This document shows, piece after piece, positions 1 through 8,966 of a stretch of DNA of 64,000 bases (position 1 is its first letter; each line of letters opens with the position of its first letter). Both the position numbers and the translations under genes were made by a program. The notes under the pieces were generated by a model. It was not told the DNA's origin. It did not search any database and saw only the letters and a list, made by a program, of their open reading frames with translations. The stretch is from contig NZ_SZQJ01000004.1 of assembly GCF_013369335.1 (NCBI RefSeq), forward strand, positions 310,001 through 374,000, written 5' to 3'. This DNA comes from Vibrio sp. JPW-9-11-11. GTDB taxonomy: Bacteria > Pseudomonadota > Gammaproteobacteria > Enterobacterales > Vibrionaceae.

Positions 1-349
1 AGCCAAGTAAAAGGATCTGGTCAATCGACATCGCCGCTAATGAGCTCACGCCAAGGAACTTAAAGCAGAATAAAGCAAGGGCAAATAGGGCCGTCGACAG
101 TAGGTTATGAATCGTTGCACCTGCCCAGATCTCTTTCGACAGCAGTGTTTTAATATCGAGTTTTAATCCGATAGTGAACAGCAGCAACGTGACACCTAAG
201 TCCGCTAGTGTGACGATGGTGTCGTTTGACTGGAAGCCAAATGCGTGTAATCCAAATCCGGCAAGCAAGAAGCCGACAAGCGGGGGGAGGTTACATTTGA
301 GTGCGATAAAGCCGGCGAAAAATGCCGCCGAAATTAAGATAAGTTCCAT
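1..349 (-). CDS. Cation:proton antiporter, CPA2/KefB-type (N-terminal part only)
   Basis: Only the first 116 residues lie in the window; the gene runs off the left edge. It starts with MELILISAAFFAG and shows three hydrophobic helices separated by short loops, including LPPLVGFLLAGFGL and LADLGVTLLLFTIGLKLDI. The pattern LxxLGVxLLLFxIGLxLD is typical of the second conserved helix of CPA2 monovalent cation:proton antiporters (KefB/KefC/YbaL group), inner-membrane proteins that exchange K+ or Na+ for H+. Without the rest of the gene it is not possible to tell whether a C-terminal TrkA-N (RCK) domain is present, so the subfamily and cation are open. It lies downstream of nagC on the same strand but is separated from it by a terminator, so it is probably its own transcription unit. 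Confidence 0.8.
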   Translation of the reverse strand, partial: MELILISAAFFAGFIALKCNLPPLVGFLLAGFGLHAFGFQSNDTIVTLADLGVTLLLFTIGLKLDIKTLLSKEIWAGATIHNLLSTALFALALFCFKFLGVSSLAAMSIDQILLLG

Positions 350-367
350 ATTGGTGATGTTTCTTCC

Positions 368-398
368 TAAAAAAACGGGCCACATAATAGTAGCCCGT
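368..398 (-). terminator. Rho-independent terminator of nagA-nagC
   Basis: Read on the minus strand, a 6-bp stem (ACGGGC/GCCCGT) with a 12-nt loop is followed by a run of seven T. It lies between the nagC stop and the antiporter start and should end the nagA-nagC transcript. Confidence 0.7.
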
Positions 399-435
399 TA
401 TTCTAACTCAATCAGTTACATATTGGCGAAGAAGA

Positions 436-1650
436 TTAATCTTCTAACAATTTTTGTAACAAAACCCCATTTAACATGGCGCGTTTGATCATGGCGAAGG
501 CGCCGAGTGTCGGCTGTTTATCAATCTCAGAAGCGACAATCGGCAATCCACTGTGGAAAGTGGTCAACGATTGGTTTTCGACATTGCGCCGAATCGCCGG
601 GAATAGAATCTCTTCACATTGGGTGATATCACCCGCGATGACGATTTTTTGCGGGTTGAACAAGTTAATCGTTATCGCGATGGCTTTGCCCAATTGGTTA
701 CCGACACGAACGAGACTCTGCTTGGCTAGTTCATCTCCTAAGTTAGCGTGTTCGCAGACATCGCCAATATTAATGGTTTCCAGTTCGGCTAGGCTTGATG
801 CATAACCTTGCTGAACCAATTTATTTACTCGCTCTACGATAGCGGGATTTGCGGCAACGGTTTCAAGACAACCAAAGTTGCCACATTGACACTGCTCGCC
901 CAGAGGATCAATCTGGATATGACCAATTTCACCGACGTTACGGTTATAACCGAGAAATACCTGGCCATTGACAATAATACCGGCACCTGTACCGCGGTGG
1001 ACACTCACTAAGATGGAATCCTGGCAATCTTGGCTAGCGCCAAAATAATGCTCAGCCAGAGCCATACCACGAACGTCGTTGCCGACAAAGCATTGCACAT
1101 GGAAAGTGTTGTGGATTAAGTCCGCTAGTTCGAGGTTATCAATGGATATGTTGGGCATATACTCGACAACCCCAGTTTCTGGGTTGACAAGGCCGGGAAG
1201 TGAAATACCAATTGCGATCAATTGATTGATGATCGCTTGATGAGTTTGGATAAAGGCTTTGAGGTTTGATAGCAGGCCATCTGTCAATTCATTTTGAGTG
1301 GTGTAAAAAAACTCGGTGTAACTCTCTGCGAGTTCTTTGCCTCCCAGATCATACAGACTGAATTGAATGTAATCGCGACCGATACGGATCGCGACAGAGT
1401 GGAAAGGTTCGACCTCTGTTGTCAGAGAAATCGCACGGCGTCCCCCTGTTGAGGCTTGTTGCGCGACCTCTTTGATTAGGCCGCGCTCAAGGAGTTGGCG
1501 GGTGATTTTTGTAACACTGGCAGGAGCCAGTTGACTGACATCAGCCACTTGGATCCGAGAAATCGGACCTTGCTGATCAATCAGTCTGTAAACTGCTGCG
1601 CTATTTAGTTGTTTTACTAAATCTACGTTACCTATTTGTCCGCCATTCAT
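436..1650 (-). CDS. nagC: N-acetylglucosamine repressor NagC (ROK family)
   Basis: 404-aa ROK-family transcription factor. Residues about 10-75 form the winged helix-turn-helix (SRIQVADVSQLAPASVTKI with a following wing). The rest is the sugar-kinase-like ROK fold, with the conserved zinc motif in GEQCQCGNFGCLE (CxCGxxGCxE) and the preceding GEIGH. NagC represses GlcNAc uptake and catabolism genes and is released by GlcNAc-6-phosphate. It starts 2 nt after the nagA stop, so it is translated from the nagA mRNA, as in enterobacteria. It is expected to act on the nagA/nagE intergenic region, where two NagC-like palindromes are visible. Length and motifs are normal. Mlc is the alternative paralogue, but the nag context decides for NagC. 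Confidence 0.95.
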   Translation of the reverse strand: MNGGQIGNVDLVKQLNSAAVYRLIDQQGPISRIQVADVSQLAPASVTKITRQLLERGLIKEVAQQASTGGRRAISLTTEVEPFHSVAIRIGRDYIQFSLYDLGGKELAESYTEFFYTTQNELTDGLLSNLKAFIQTHQAIINQLIAIGISLPGLVNPETGVVEYMPNISIDNLELADLIHNTFHVQCFVGNDVRGMALAEHYFGASQDCQDSILVSVHRGTGAGIIVNGQVFLGYNRNVGEIGHIQIDPLGEQCQCGNFGCLETVAANPAIVERVNKLVQQGYASSLAELETINIGDVCEHANLGDELAKQSLVRVGNQLGKAIAITINLFNPQKIVIAGDITQCEEILFPAIRRNVENQSLTTFHSGLPIVASEIDKQPTLGAFAMIKRAMLNGVLLQKLLED

Positions 1651-1652
1651 TC

Positions 1653-2789
1653 TTAATTTTGCTCGTATTGTCCGTTAACAACTGTCGCTTGGACGTTGAA
1701 GTCACGATCAAACACGGTGAGATTTGCAACAAAGCCAGGTTTAATACGGCCTAGTTGTTGGTCGACACCAATTGCTTTCGCAGGGTAGAGTGTAGCCATG
1801 CGTAGTGCTTCGTCCAGAGCGATACCGACGTGCTCAACTGTGTTTTGAACAGCCTCAATCATAGTGAGGGCTGAGCCGCCTAGTGTGCCATTTTCATCAA
1901 CACACTTACCATCTCGGTAATATACTTTCTTACCAACAAAAATAAAGTAATCCATGTCAGCACCTGCAGGAGCTGTGGCATCGGTCACTAATACTAATTT
2001 TTCACCCTTAATTTTGTGGGCAATTCGTATGTTTGCGTAATCGACGTGGAACCCGTCGGCAATGATGCCTGCATACACCTCTGGGGTGTCGTAGATGGCG
2101 CCGACAACGCCAGGCTCTCGGCCAACCATAGGTGTCATTGCGTTGAAGAGATGCGTGGCGAATGTGATACCGGCTTCAAAGCCCTTACGTGCTTCGTTGT
2201 AGGTGGCGTTAGTGTGGCCGATAGAAACGACGATACCTGCCTCCTTCAAACGAGTGATGTGAGCAGGGTCGTTGTGCTCAGGCGCTAGGGTGACTTTAGC
2301 AATCACATCTGAGTTGTCACAAATGAAATTGATCATGCTGTCATCTGAAGGACGAATGTAATCGACGCTATGAATGCCTTTTTTCATCACATTAAGATAT
2401 GGGCCTTCAAGGTGCAGTCCCAGAGATTGGTTTTTGTACTGTGCTTGGTATTCACGTGCCGCAGCCACAGATTGACGCATATCTTCATCTGAAGAAGTGA
2501 TTAGCGTCGGTAGGAAGCTGGTACAGCCAGACTTTAGATTAGCTTGATGCATGGTCTGCATGGTTTCTGCGCTAATTTCGTCGTTGAGCATCACGCCACC
2601 ACAACCATTTAACTGCAGATCGATGAAACCGGGGCTCACATTTGCGCCGTTAAGGTCTCGAGTTTCAATCGCCTCTGCGACTTCTTCTGCCGGGCAGATA
2701 GAATGGATAAGGCCGTTCTCGATGATAATTGCGTGTTCGGTGAGAACATCGCTACCGGTAAATATCTTACAGTTAGTTAGCGCATACAT
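1653..2789 (-). CDS. nagA: N-acetylglucosamine-6-phosphate deacetylase
   Basis: 378-aa amidohydrolase-superfamily enzyme. It hydrolyses GlcNAc-6-P to glucosamine-6-P plus acetate, the first cytoplasmic step after PTS uptake and also used in cell-wall amino-sugar recycling. Visible motifs in order: [13 protein letters not shown] near residue 55, HLEGPYLN near 125 (metal-binding Glu), [10 protein letters not shown] near 190, [10 protein letters not shown] near 212 (metal-binding His) and [10 protein letters not shown] near 270 (catalytic Asp). The start is supported by AAGGA upstream. It is the first gene of a leftward nagA-nagC pair. No nagB follows here, so glucosamine-6-P deaminase must be encoded elsewhere. 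Divergent from nagE. Confidence 0.96.
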   Translation of the reverse strand: MYALTNCKIFTGSDVLTEHAIIIENGLIHSICPAEEVAEAIETRDLNGANVSPGFIDLQLNGCGGVMLNDEISAETMQTMHQANLKSGCTSFLPTLITSSDEDMRQSVAAAREYQAQYKNQSLGLHLEGPYLNVMKKGIHSVDYIRPSDDSMINFICDNSDVIAKVTLAPEHNDPAHITRLKEAGIVVSIGHTNATYNEARKGFEAGITFATHLFNAMTPMVGREPGVVGAIYDTPEVYAGIIADGFHVDYANIRIAHKIKGEKLVLVTDATAPAGADMDYFIFVGKKVYYRDGKCVDENGTLGGSALTMIEAVQNTVEHVGIALDEALRMATLYPAKAIGVDQQLGRIKPGFVANLTVFDRDFNVQATVVNGQYEQN

Positions 2790-2898
2790 AGTTAGCTAAT
2801 CCTTATAGGTCAGATTCTTAATACTTTTTGTCATCAAATTGAAGCGTTTTTAGTCGCAACAATCTACTTTATTTGTGAGCTTCAATTAGATCGTAAAA

Positions 2899-2921
2899 TA
2901 TCTTTAGCAAACGAAAAAATA
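2899..2921. promoter_or_regulatory. Possible NagC operator, nagA side
   Basis: Imperfect palindrome with T/A-rich flanks and a central GCAAACG element, resembling NagC/Mlc operators (TATTT-like arms around a C/G-containing core). Its centre is about 172 bp from a second similar site at 3070-3094, an arrangement suitable for a repression loop between divergent nagA and nagE. Assigned by eye, so moderate to low confidence. Confidence 0.4.
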
Positions 2922-3069
2922 AGTCATTATAAATTATCACAAATCTATACTGCTGCTGGTTTGATCAATGGGTTTTTGTTTGCCCAAAACTCTAGGTTAT
3001 GCCTTGCTACACAACCATAACAGCTATTATATACCAGATAAGAGTACCTCGATTTTGACTGTCGTATTG

Positions 3070-3094
3070 CTATTTTTTTGTATTGTAAAATAAG
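3070..3094. promoter_or_regulatory. Possible NagC operator, nagE side
   Basis: Near-palindrome of 25 bp with arms CTATTTT and AAAATAAG around a nearly symmetric TTTGTATTGTA core. This is the general shape of NagC/Mlc operators. It lies about 180 bp upstream of nagE, just upstream of a CRP-like site. Confidence 0.45.
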
Positions 3095-3138
3095 TTTTAT
3101 GATCTCGCTAGCAAAAACCTTGGATATTGACAGTTTCT

Positions 3139-3154
3139 GGTGATTATGATCACA
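3139..3154. promoter_or_regulatory. CRP-cAMP binding site upstream of nagE
   Basis: GGTGA-N6-TCACA matches the CRP consensus TGTGA-N6-TCACA at nine of ten positions. GlcNAc PTS genes are typically catabolite-controlled, and the location about 120 bp before the nagE start fits activation of nagE. No other gene lies in this 483-bp gap. Confidence 0.6.
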
Positions 3155-3272
3155 AATGGTGAGGTTTTAATTTGCGGAGCAAAATTAATGTCATAAACTG
3201 AATGTGACTAAATTGAGCGACTTAAAAAAGTAGCTCGGCCAAAATACTAAAATCCTATAGGGGGAACTTAAG

Positions 3273-4847
3273 GTGAATATTCTTGGATATGCGCAAAAGT
3301 TAGGTAAAGCGCTTATGCTTCCTATCGCAACGCTTCCAGTTGCGGCGCTCTTACTACGTTTGGGTCAAGGTGACCTGCTAGATATCCCATTCATGGCGCA
3401 AGCTGGTGGTGCTATCTTTGGTCAACTTCCACTACTATTCGGTCTAGGTATCGCGATTGGTCTTTCTAAAGACGGTCAAGGTGCTGCAGGTCTTGCTGGT
3501 GCGGTGGCGTACTTCGTGCTAACAGCAACAGCGACAACAATTAACGCTGACATTAATATGTCATTCTTCGGTGGTATCATTGCTGGTATCATTGCAGGCC
3601 ACTCTTACAACGCTTTCCATGCAACTCGTCTTCCTGAGTGGTTGGCCTTCTTCTCTGGTAAACGTTTAGTCCCTATTATGGCGGGTCTATTTGCCTTAGT
3701 TGCAGGTGCGATCGGTGGTGTTGTTTGGCCAAGTATTCAAGGCGGCCTTGACGCTCTTGCGCACGCGGTATCAACTTCAGGTGCTGTTGGCCAGTTTGTT
3801 TACGGTACGCTTAACCGTGCTCTTATTCCTGTAGGTCTTCACCACGTTCTTAACTCATACTTCTGGTTCGGTATGGGTACTTGTCAAGAAGTCCTTATCA
3901 CTGGTGCTCAAGCAGCAGGTAATGCACTTCCTGCACTACAACAGCTTTGTGTAGACCCTGCGCTTGCTAAGACGCTTGTTGCTGGTCAAACTCACACATT
4001 CGAATTTGCTAACGCTGTGAACCCAGAAATCACTGCGACAGTGAAAGAAGTGACTGAAACAGTGAAATCTGGTGACCTACACCGTTACTTCGGTGGCGAC
4101 AAAGGCGCTGGCGTATTCATGAACGGTTTCTTCCCTGTGATGATGTTCGGTCTTCCTGGTGCTGCTCTTGCGATGTACTTCGCTGCTCCAGTTGAAAAAC
4201 GTCACCAAGTCGGTGGTGCACTATTCTCAGTTGCATTCTGTTCATTCCTAACAGGTATCACAGAGCCTCTAGAGTTCATGTTCGTATTCCTTGCACCAGC
4301 ATTGTACGCGATGCACGCAGTATTTACTGGTCTAGCGCTTGTGGTTGCAAACATGTTTGGTACGCTACACGGCTTCGGTTTCTCAGCAGGTCTTATCGAC
4401 TTCGTGCTGAACTGGGGTCTAGCAACTAAACCAGTGACTCTACTGCTTATCGGTCTTGGCTTTGGTGCTCTTTACTTCTTCACCTTTACATTCGCTATCC
4501 GTGCGTTCAACCTGAAATCACCAGGTCGCGAAGATGACGACGAAGAAACAGGTGCTGCACCTGCAGGTGAAGCGAAAAGCGGTGACCTAGCACGTCAATA
4601 CCTAAAAGCGCTAGGTGGTCACGATAACCTAACGTCAATTGATGCTTGTATCACCCGCCTACGTCTAACACTGAAAGATCGCTCTGTCGCTGACGAAGCC
4701 GTTCTTAAGAAATTAGGTGCGAAAGGTGTGGTTAAGCTGGGTGAGAACAACCTACAAGTTATCTTGGGCCCTCTAGCTGAAATCGTTGCTGGCGAAATGA
4801 AAGCTATCGGTGCTAACGAAGACTTATCAGGTGTTAAACTTCCTTAA
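3273..4847 (+). CDS. nagE: PTS N-acetylglucosamine transporter, EIICB (NagE)
   Basis: 524-aa inner-membrane PTS permease that imports GlcNAc and phosphorylates it to GlcNAc-6-P. Residues about 1-410 are the IIC domain with about ten hydrophobic segments and the conserved GITEPLEFMFVFLAP motif. An acidic linker (REDDDEETGAAPAG) leads to the IIB domain at about 440-524, with the phosphorylated Cys in DACITRLRL. Escherichia coli NagE is about 650 aa with a C-terminal IIA. Here that domain is absent, so phosphate must come from a separate EIIA such as Crr. The start is GTG, with AGGGGG upstream. Codon use looks like that of highly expressed genes. Divergent from nagA. Confidence 0.96.
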   Translation: MNILGYAQKLGKALMLPIATLPVAALLLRLGQGDLLDIPFMAQAGGAIFGQLPLLFGLGIAIGLSKDGQGAAGLAGAVAYFVLTATATTINADINMSFFGGIIAGIIAGHSYNAFHATRLPEWLAFFSGKRLVPIMAGLFALVAGAIGGVVWPSIQGGLDALAHAVSTSGAVGQFVYGTLNRALIPVGLHHVLNSYFWFGMGTCQEVLITGAQAAGNALPALQQLCVDPALAKTLVAGQTHTFEFANAVNPEITATVKEVTETVKSGDLHRYFGGDKGAGVFMNGFFPVMMFGLPGAALAMYFAAPVEKRHQVGGALFSVAFCSFLTGITEPLEFMFVFLAPALYAMHAVFTGLALVVANMFGTLHGFGFSAGLIDFVLNWGLATKPVTLLLIGLGFGALYFFTFTFAIRAFNLKSPGREDDDEETGAAPAGEAKSGDLARQYLKALGGHDNLTSIDACITRLRLTLKDRSVADEAVLKKLGAKGVVKLGENNLQVILGPLAEIVAGEMKAIGANEDLSGVKLP

Positions 4848-4870
4848 CCTTGACGATTAATCGTTAATTC

Positions 4871-4898
4871 AAAAAGCCTCCATTTGGAGGCTTTTTTC
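4871..4898 (+). terminator. Terminator after nagE
   Basis: Stem AAGCCTCC/GGAGGCTT (loop ATTT) followed by six T. The remaining roughly 220 bp up to glnS shows no further gene. Confidence 0.85.
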
Positions 4899-5122
4899 GT
4901 TTCGGTCGCTGCTAATTTGAGCGATGCCAATGGTGTGAAAGAAAACCTAGTTGCCTTTTGCGCTGTATCAAAGGATTTCCCCAATTATTTACCAATTAAC
5001 GCGCGGTTGTAGTTGTGTATTGGTCAGGAATTGTGGATCATTAGTCGCCATGTGCTCGGAGGTTTGATAATGGCTTCGAGCGAAATTTCTCTGACAATAC
5101 TAAAATAATTGAGGTGCTATAG

Positions 5123-6793
5123 ATGAGTGAAGCTGAAGCTCGTCCATCGAATTTCATTCGCCAAATCATCGATAAAGATCTAGCGGATGGCAAACACACA
5201 AGCGTGCATACTCGTTTCCCGCCAGAACCCAATGGTTATCTGCATATCGGCCACGCTAAGTCAATTTGTTTGAACTTTGGTATTGCTCAGGACTATCAGG
5301 GTAAGTGTAACCTTCGTTTTGATGACACCAACCCAGAAAAAGAAGACGTTGAATACGTTGAGTCAATTAAGAATGATGTGAGCTGGCTTGGTTTCGAGTG
5401 GGATGGTGAGGTGTGTTACTCGTCAAACTACTTCGATAAGCTGTATGGCTACGCAGTGGAATTAATTAATAAAGGCTTAGCGTACGTTGAAGAGCTAAGT
5501 CCAGAGCAGATCCGCGAATACCGTGGCACGCTTACCGAGCCAGGGAAGCCAAGTCCTTACCGTGACCGTACACCGGAAGAAAACTTAGCATTGTTTGAAA
5601 AAATGCGTGATGGCGGGTTCGAAGAAGGTAAAGCCTGTTTACGCGCTAAAATCGATCTTTCGTCATCTTTCATTGTGCTGCGTGACCCAGTTCTTTACCG
5701 AGTTCGCTTTGCCGATCACCACCAGACAGGTGACAAGTGGTGCATTTACCCAATGTACGACTTTACGCACTGTATTTCTGATGCGCTGGAAGGCATTACG
5801 CACTCTCTATGTACCCTAGAGTTCCAAGACAACCGCCGTCTTTACGACTGGGTGCTCGACAATATCACCATCGACTGTCAGCCTCGTCAATATGAGTTTA
5901 GCCGCTTAAATCTTGAATATACTGTGATGTCAAAACGTAAGCTTAACCAACTCGTGACCGAGAAGTTGGTGAGTGGTTGGGATGATCCACGTATGCCGAC
6001 AATTTCAGGTCTACGCCGTCGTGGCTTTACGCCAGCATCGATCCGTGAGTTCTGTAAGCGTATTGGCGTGACGAAGCAAGAAAACATGATTGAGTTTGGT
6101 TCACTTGAGTCTTGTATTCGTGATGACCTTAATGAAAATGCGCCGCGTGCTATGGCCGTCCTTGACCCGGTAAAGGTCGTCATTGAAAACTACGACGCAG
6201 ATAAAGTAGAGACCTTGACGCTAGCAAACCACCCAAATAAACCTGAAATGGGTGAGCGCGAGGTACCGTTTACTCGTGAAGTCTGGATTGAACGTGAAGA
6301 TTTCCGCGAAGAAGCGAACAAGAAATACAAACGTTTGGTGCTTGGCAAAGAGGTTCGCTTGCGTGGTGCTTATGTCATTAAGGCAGAACGTATCGAGAAA
6401 GATGATGCTGGTAATATCACCACGATTTTCTGTAGCTACGATGCAGAAACGCTAGGCAAAAATCCAGCCGATGGTCGTAAAGTCAAGGGTGTGATTCATT
6501 GGGTATCGGCTGACAAAGGCTTACCTGCGGAAGTTCGCTTGTATGACCGTTTGTTCACTGTTCCAAACCCGGCAGCAGCCGATAACTTTGCAGAAACGAT
6601 TAACCCTGAATCACTCGTGACGGTTAAGGGGTATGTGGAACCAAGTTTAGCCGCTGCACCTGTCGAGAAAGGCTATCAGTTCGAGCGTACGGGGTACTTC
6701 TGCGCTGATGTTAAAGACTCGAAGCCGGAGGCATTGGTCTTCAACCGCACGGTAGGCTTGCGTGATACTTGGGCTAAGATAGAGTCTAAATAA
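5123..6793 (+). CDS. glnS: Glutaminyl-tRNA synthetase
   Basis: 556-aa class I aminoacyl-tRNA synthetase that charges tRNA-Gln with glutamine in the cytosol. The HIGH signature is in [16 protein letters not shown] (residues about 34-49) and the KMSKS loop is VMSKRKL near 270. The C-terminal third is the GlnRS/GluRS anticodon-binding beta-barrel region. Length matches E. coli GlnS (554 aa). GAGGTGCT precedes the ATG. It stands alone between two terminators; next to nagE is a common Vibrio and enterobacterial arrangement. Confidence 0.98.
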   Translation: MSEAEARPSNFIRQIIDKDLADGKHTSVHTRFPPEPNGYLHIGHAKSICLNFGIAQDYQGKCNLRFDDTNPEKEDVEYVESIKNDVSWLGFEWDGEVCYSSNYFDKLYGYAVELINKGLAYVEELSPEQIREYRGTLTEPGKPSPYRDRTPEENLALFEKMRDGGFEEGKACLRAKIDLSSSFIVLRDPVLYRVRFADHHQTGDKWCIYPMYDFTHCISDALEGITHSLCTLEFQDNRRLYDWVLDNITIDCQPRQYEFSRLNLEYTVMSKRKLNQLVTEKLVSGWDDPRMPTISGLRRRGFTPASIREFCKRIGVTKQENMIEFGSLESCIRDDLNENAPRAMAVLDPVKVVIENYDADKVETLTLANHPNKPEMGEREVPFTREVWIEREDFREEANKKYKRLVLGKEVRLRGAYVIKAERIEKDDAGNITTIFCSYDAETLGKNPADGRKVKGVIHWVSADKGLPAEVRLYDRLFTVPNPAAADNFAETINPESLVTVKGYVEPSLAAAPVEKGYQFERTGYFCADVKDSKPEALVFNRTVGLRDTWAKIESK

Positions 6794-6803
6794 CCTGAAC
6801 GAC

Positions 6804-6832
6804 AAAATGCCAGCATCAAGCTGGCATTTTTG
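6804..6832 (+). terminator. Terminator after glnS
   Basis: Stem AAATGCCAG/CTGGCATTT followed by T-rich sequence, 12 nt after the glnS stop. Confidence 0.85.
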
Positions 6833-6856
6833 TTTCGCTAAACAGCATAAAAACAA

Positions 6857-6884
6857 ATTAAAAAAGGCGCTCAGTGAGCGCCTT
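6857..6884 (-). terminator. Terminator after fur
   Basis: On the minus strand the stem AAGGCGCTCA/TGAGCGCCTT is followed by T-rich sequence, directly downstream of the fur stop. Confidence 0.8.
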
Positions 6885-6887
6885 AAA

Positions 6888-7334
6888 TTATTTCGGTTTG
6901 TGTGCGTTGGGATCGTTTTTGCAACTGCCATCGCTGCATTTGCCATACAGATATAAACTGTGGTTTGTCAGTGTTACGTTGTATTTGGCTGCGATCTCTT
7001 TTTGACGTTCTTCAATCAAATCATCAGAGAACTCGATCACTTCACCGCAATCTAGGCAGACCAGATGATCGTGGTGATGTTGAGTTGAAAGTTCAAATAC
7101 TGATTTACCACCTTCGAAGTGATGGCGTGTCACGATACCTGCATCATCAAATTGGTTTAATACGCGGTACACGGTAGCAAGACCGATCTCTTCTCCTAGA
7201 TCAATCAGCTTCTTATATAAATCTTCAGCGCTAATATGTTGGCATTCTGGCTGCTGTAGTACTTCTAAAATCTTCAGTCTAGGTAGAGTGACCTTAAGAC
7301 CAGCATCCTTGAGCGCTTGGTTGTTGTCTGACAT
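6888..7334 (-). CDS. fur: Ferric uptake regulator Fur
   Basis: 148-aa iron-responsive repressor (Fe2+ corepressor) that binds Fur boxes at iron-acquisition genes. The N-terminal winged helix covers about residues 1-82 (LPRLKILEVLQQ ... GLATVYRVLNQFDDAGIV). The C-terminal dimer and metal domain has HHHDHLVCLDCGEVIEF (histidine cluster plus CxxC) and a second Cys pair in CSDGSC near the end. The start at 7334 gives MSDNNQALKDAGLKVTLPR, the family N-terminus, with AGGAAAG upstream; an 18-residue upstream extension is possible in frame but has no family support. Monocistronic, with its own promoter and terminator. Confidence 0.97.
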   Translation of the reverse strand: MSDNNQALKDAGLKVTLPRLKILEVLQQPECQHISAEDLYKKLIDLGEEIGLATVYRVLNQFDDAGIVTRHHFEGGKSVFELSTQHHHDHLVCLDCGEVIEFSDDLIEERQKEIAAKYNVTLTNHSLYLYGKCSDGSCKNDPNAHKPK

Positions 7335-7382
7335 ATACTTTCCTGTTGATGATCTGCAGTAATTAACAGAATTCAATATTCC

Positions 7383-7391
7383 TATCATTAT
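7383..7391 (-). promoter_or_regulatory. fur promoter -10 region overlapping a partial Fur-box half
   Basis: On the minus strand this reads ATAATGATA. It contains a TATAAT-like -10 (with the T just before) and also equals one arm of the Fur consensus GATAATGATAATCATTATC. The second arm is poorly conserved. Autoregulation of fur is known in related bacteria, but here the site is only suggestive. Confidence 0.35.
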
Positions 7392-7532
7392 AGGGTAGTC
7401 GCCTCTAACAATAAACCACGAACTTCAAGGGGTTACTACTCTTTTTTTATAAACTAGTGTGGCATCACTGATAATCGATGTCCGACCAGTTACAATTATG
7501 CAACATTAACAAAGTATGGTTAGGACAGAAAG

Positions 7533-8033
7533 ATGCATAAGTCATTGGCTAAAATCTATAAACCAGGTGTCGTGAAGTTTGCTCTCAATATATGGCCACC
7601 ATTTTGGGGGGCGGGAATAAGAATTCTTTCCATCAGTGACGATTTCCGCCAAGTCAAAATGAAGCTGAAACTGAGGTGGTGGAATAAAAACGCCAATCGA
7701 ACCCAGTATGGTGGCAGCATCTTTTCGCTGACAGATCCTACTTACTCCTTAATGTTAATGGGGATTCTTGGCGAGCGCTATTATGTGTGGGACAAAGAGG
7801 CGAGTATTAACTTTATTAAGCCAGGTCAAAGTGATTTGTTCGCTGAGTTTTGCGTCACCGACGATCAACTGCAAAGCATCCTTTCACAAACGGCCGAAGG
7901 CGATAAATGTTTCCCAGAGTTCATCATTTATGTTAAAGACAGTCAGGGAAATGTTGTTTCTGAAGTGCAACGTAAGTTGTATGTGCGCAAGAAACCTCAG
8001 TTTAGAGAAGAGGGCGAGCAGCAAACGGCATAA
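7533..8033 (+). CDS. DUF4442 (hotdog-fold, thioesterase-like) protein
   Basis: 166-aa soluble protein of the DUF4442 family, which adopts a hotdog fold related to acyl-CoA thioesterases. Family-like features are RWWNKNANRTQYGGSIFSLTDPTYSLMLM near the middle (the R-N-x3-T-x-x-GG-xx-F pattern), followed by a beta-strand-rich C-terminal half ending with charged residues. No substrate can be read from the sequence. It is divergent from fur and convergent with fldA. The start has AGGACAG upstream. A role in fatty-acid or acyl-CoA metabolism is only family-based inference. Confidence 0.8.
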   Translation: MHKSLAKIYKPGVVKFALNIWPPFWGAGIRILSISDDFRQVKMKLKLRWWNKNANRTQYGGSIFSLTDPTYSLMLMGILGERYYVWDKEASINFIKPGQSDLFAEFCVTDDQLQSILSQTAEGDKCFPEFIIYVKDSQGNVVSEVQRKLYVRKKPQFREEGEQQTA

Positions 8034-8057
8034 AAAAACCTCCCAATTGGGAGGTTT
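8031..8057 (-). terminator. Terminator shared by fldA (-) and the DUF4442 gene (+)
   Basis: Stem AACCTCCC/GGGAGGTT with AATT loop. The seven-T tail lies on the minus strand, so it ends fldA best; on the plus strand the tail is only three T. Confidence 0.75.
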
Positions 8058-8076
8058 CAGCGTTGAGGAGATGAGA

Positions 8077-8610
8077 TTAACCTTCCAGCTCGGCTAAGCA
8101 CATTTCATCATAAATCTGTTTACACCAGTTAGTGACTCGCTCTTCAGTCAGCTCTGGTTGGCGGTCTTCGTCGATACATAGCCCAACAAATTGGCTTTCA
8201 TCACCTTCGACAAGACCTTTTGAAGCTTCGAATTCGTAACCTTCGGTTGACGTGTAACCAAGAATAGTACCGCCTTTCGCTTCAACGATATCGCGTACGG
8301 TACCCATCGCGTCACAGAAGTACTCAGCGTAGTCTTCTTGGTCACCACAGCCAAAGATAGCCACAAGCTTGGTCGAGAAATCAATTTGCTCAAGTTCTGG
8401 GAAAAAGTCATCCCAGTCACATTGTGCTTCGCCGTAATACCAAGTCGGGATGCCAAGCAGTAAGAGATCAAAGTTGTCGATATCTTCTTTGCTGCTCTTG
8501 GCTATATCTTGAACGTGAACCAGTTGTTTACCCAGTTGCTTTTGAATCATCTTTGCTACAGCTTCAGTGTTACCTGTATCGCTACCAAAGAAGATGCCTA
8601 CACTTGCCAT
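8077..8610 (-). CDS. fldA: Flavodoxin FldA
   Basis: 177-aa long-chain flavodoxin, a cytosolic FMN electron carrier that supplies enzymes such as IspG/IspH, biotin synthase and methionine synthase reactivation. The FMN phosphate loop is GSDTGNTEAVA (residues about 8-18). Aromatic residues that stack on the flavin lie in PTWYYGEAQCDWDD, and FGCGDQEDYAEYFCDAMG follows. The start at MASVGIFFGSDTGNT was chosen as the family start; an upstream ATG adds seven residues. An IscS/Fur link is plausible because fur lies nearby in many gammaproteobacteria, but no Fur box was located with confidence. Confidence 0.96.
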   Translation of the reverse strand: MASVGIFFGSDTGNTEAVAKMIQKQLGKQLVHVQDIAKSSKEDIDNFDLLLLGIPTWYYGEAQCDWDDFFPELEQIDFSTKLVAIFGCGDQEDYAEYFCDAMGTVRDIVEAKGGTILGYTSTEGYEFEASKGLVEGDESQFVGLCIDEDRQPELTEERVTNWCKQIYDEMCLAELEG

Positions 8611-8651
8611 AGATTCGTTACCTTTCTTCAATTATGTTGTGGTTTAACAGC

Positions 8652-8873
8652 TCAGCCAATACCACCACCTTCCCAGCTCAACTGGATAATGCCTTTGGCA
8701 ATAAAACCAGCACAGCCAAGGAACAGGACTAACCATACAATGCGGCGACCGAAAGGGGGGACGTTTCCCGCTTTTAATACATCTTTTATCGCCATACCTA
8801 TTAGAAAAAAGATAGACGCAAAAAGCAGATCGAGGCCAATTGACTCGAGCATATTCATGTAGTCGTAAAGCAT
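8652..8873 (-). CDS. Small membrane protein, DUF2788
   Basis: 73-aa inner-membrane protein of the DUF2788 family. Two predicted transmembrane helices: LLFASIFFLIGMAI and IVWLVLFLGCAGFIAKGII, joined by a short basic loop (KDVLKAGNVPPFGRR). The ATG at 8873 has AGGGA at the right distance; a TTG six codons upstream would overlap that ribosome-binding site. Function unknown. It lies between ybfF and fldA on the same strand, a conserved neighbourhood in Vibrio, and could be co-transcribed with fldA. Confidence 0.82.
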   Translation of the reverse strand: MLYDYMNMLESIGLDLLFASIFFLIGMAIKDVLKAGNVPPFGRRIVWLVLFLGCAGFIAKGIIQLSWEGGGIG

Positions 8874-8966
8874 GGAATCCCTTTGTGCCAAATTACTTGC
8901 GCCGAACTATACCACTGTTGCTTGATAAAGTTAACGGCTTGAGAGCATCAGAGCTCTCATTCTGTT

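Noticed and set aside
3181..3272. Possible additional small gene or leader peptide before nagE.
   Set aside because: No start with a plausible ribosome-binding site and stop was found; the region looks like promoter and 5' UTR.
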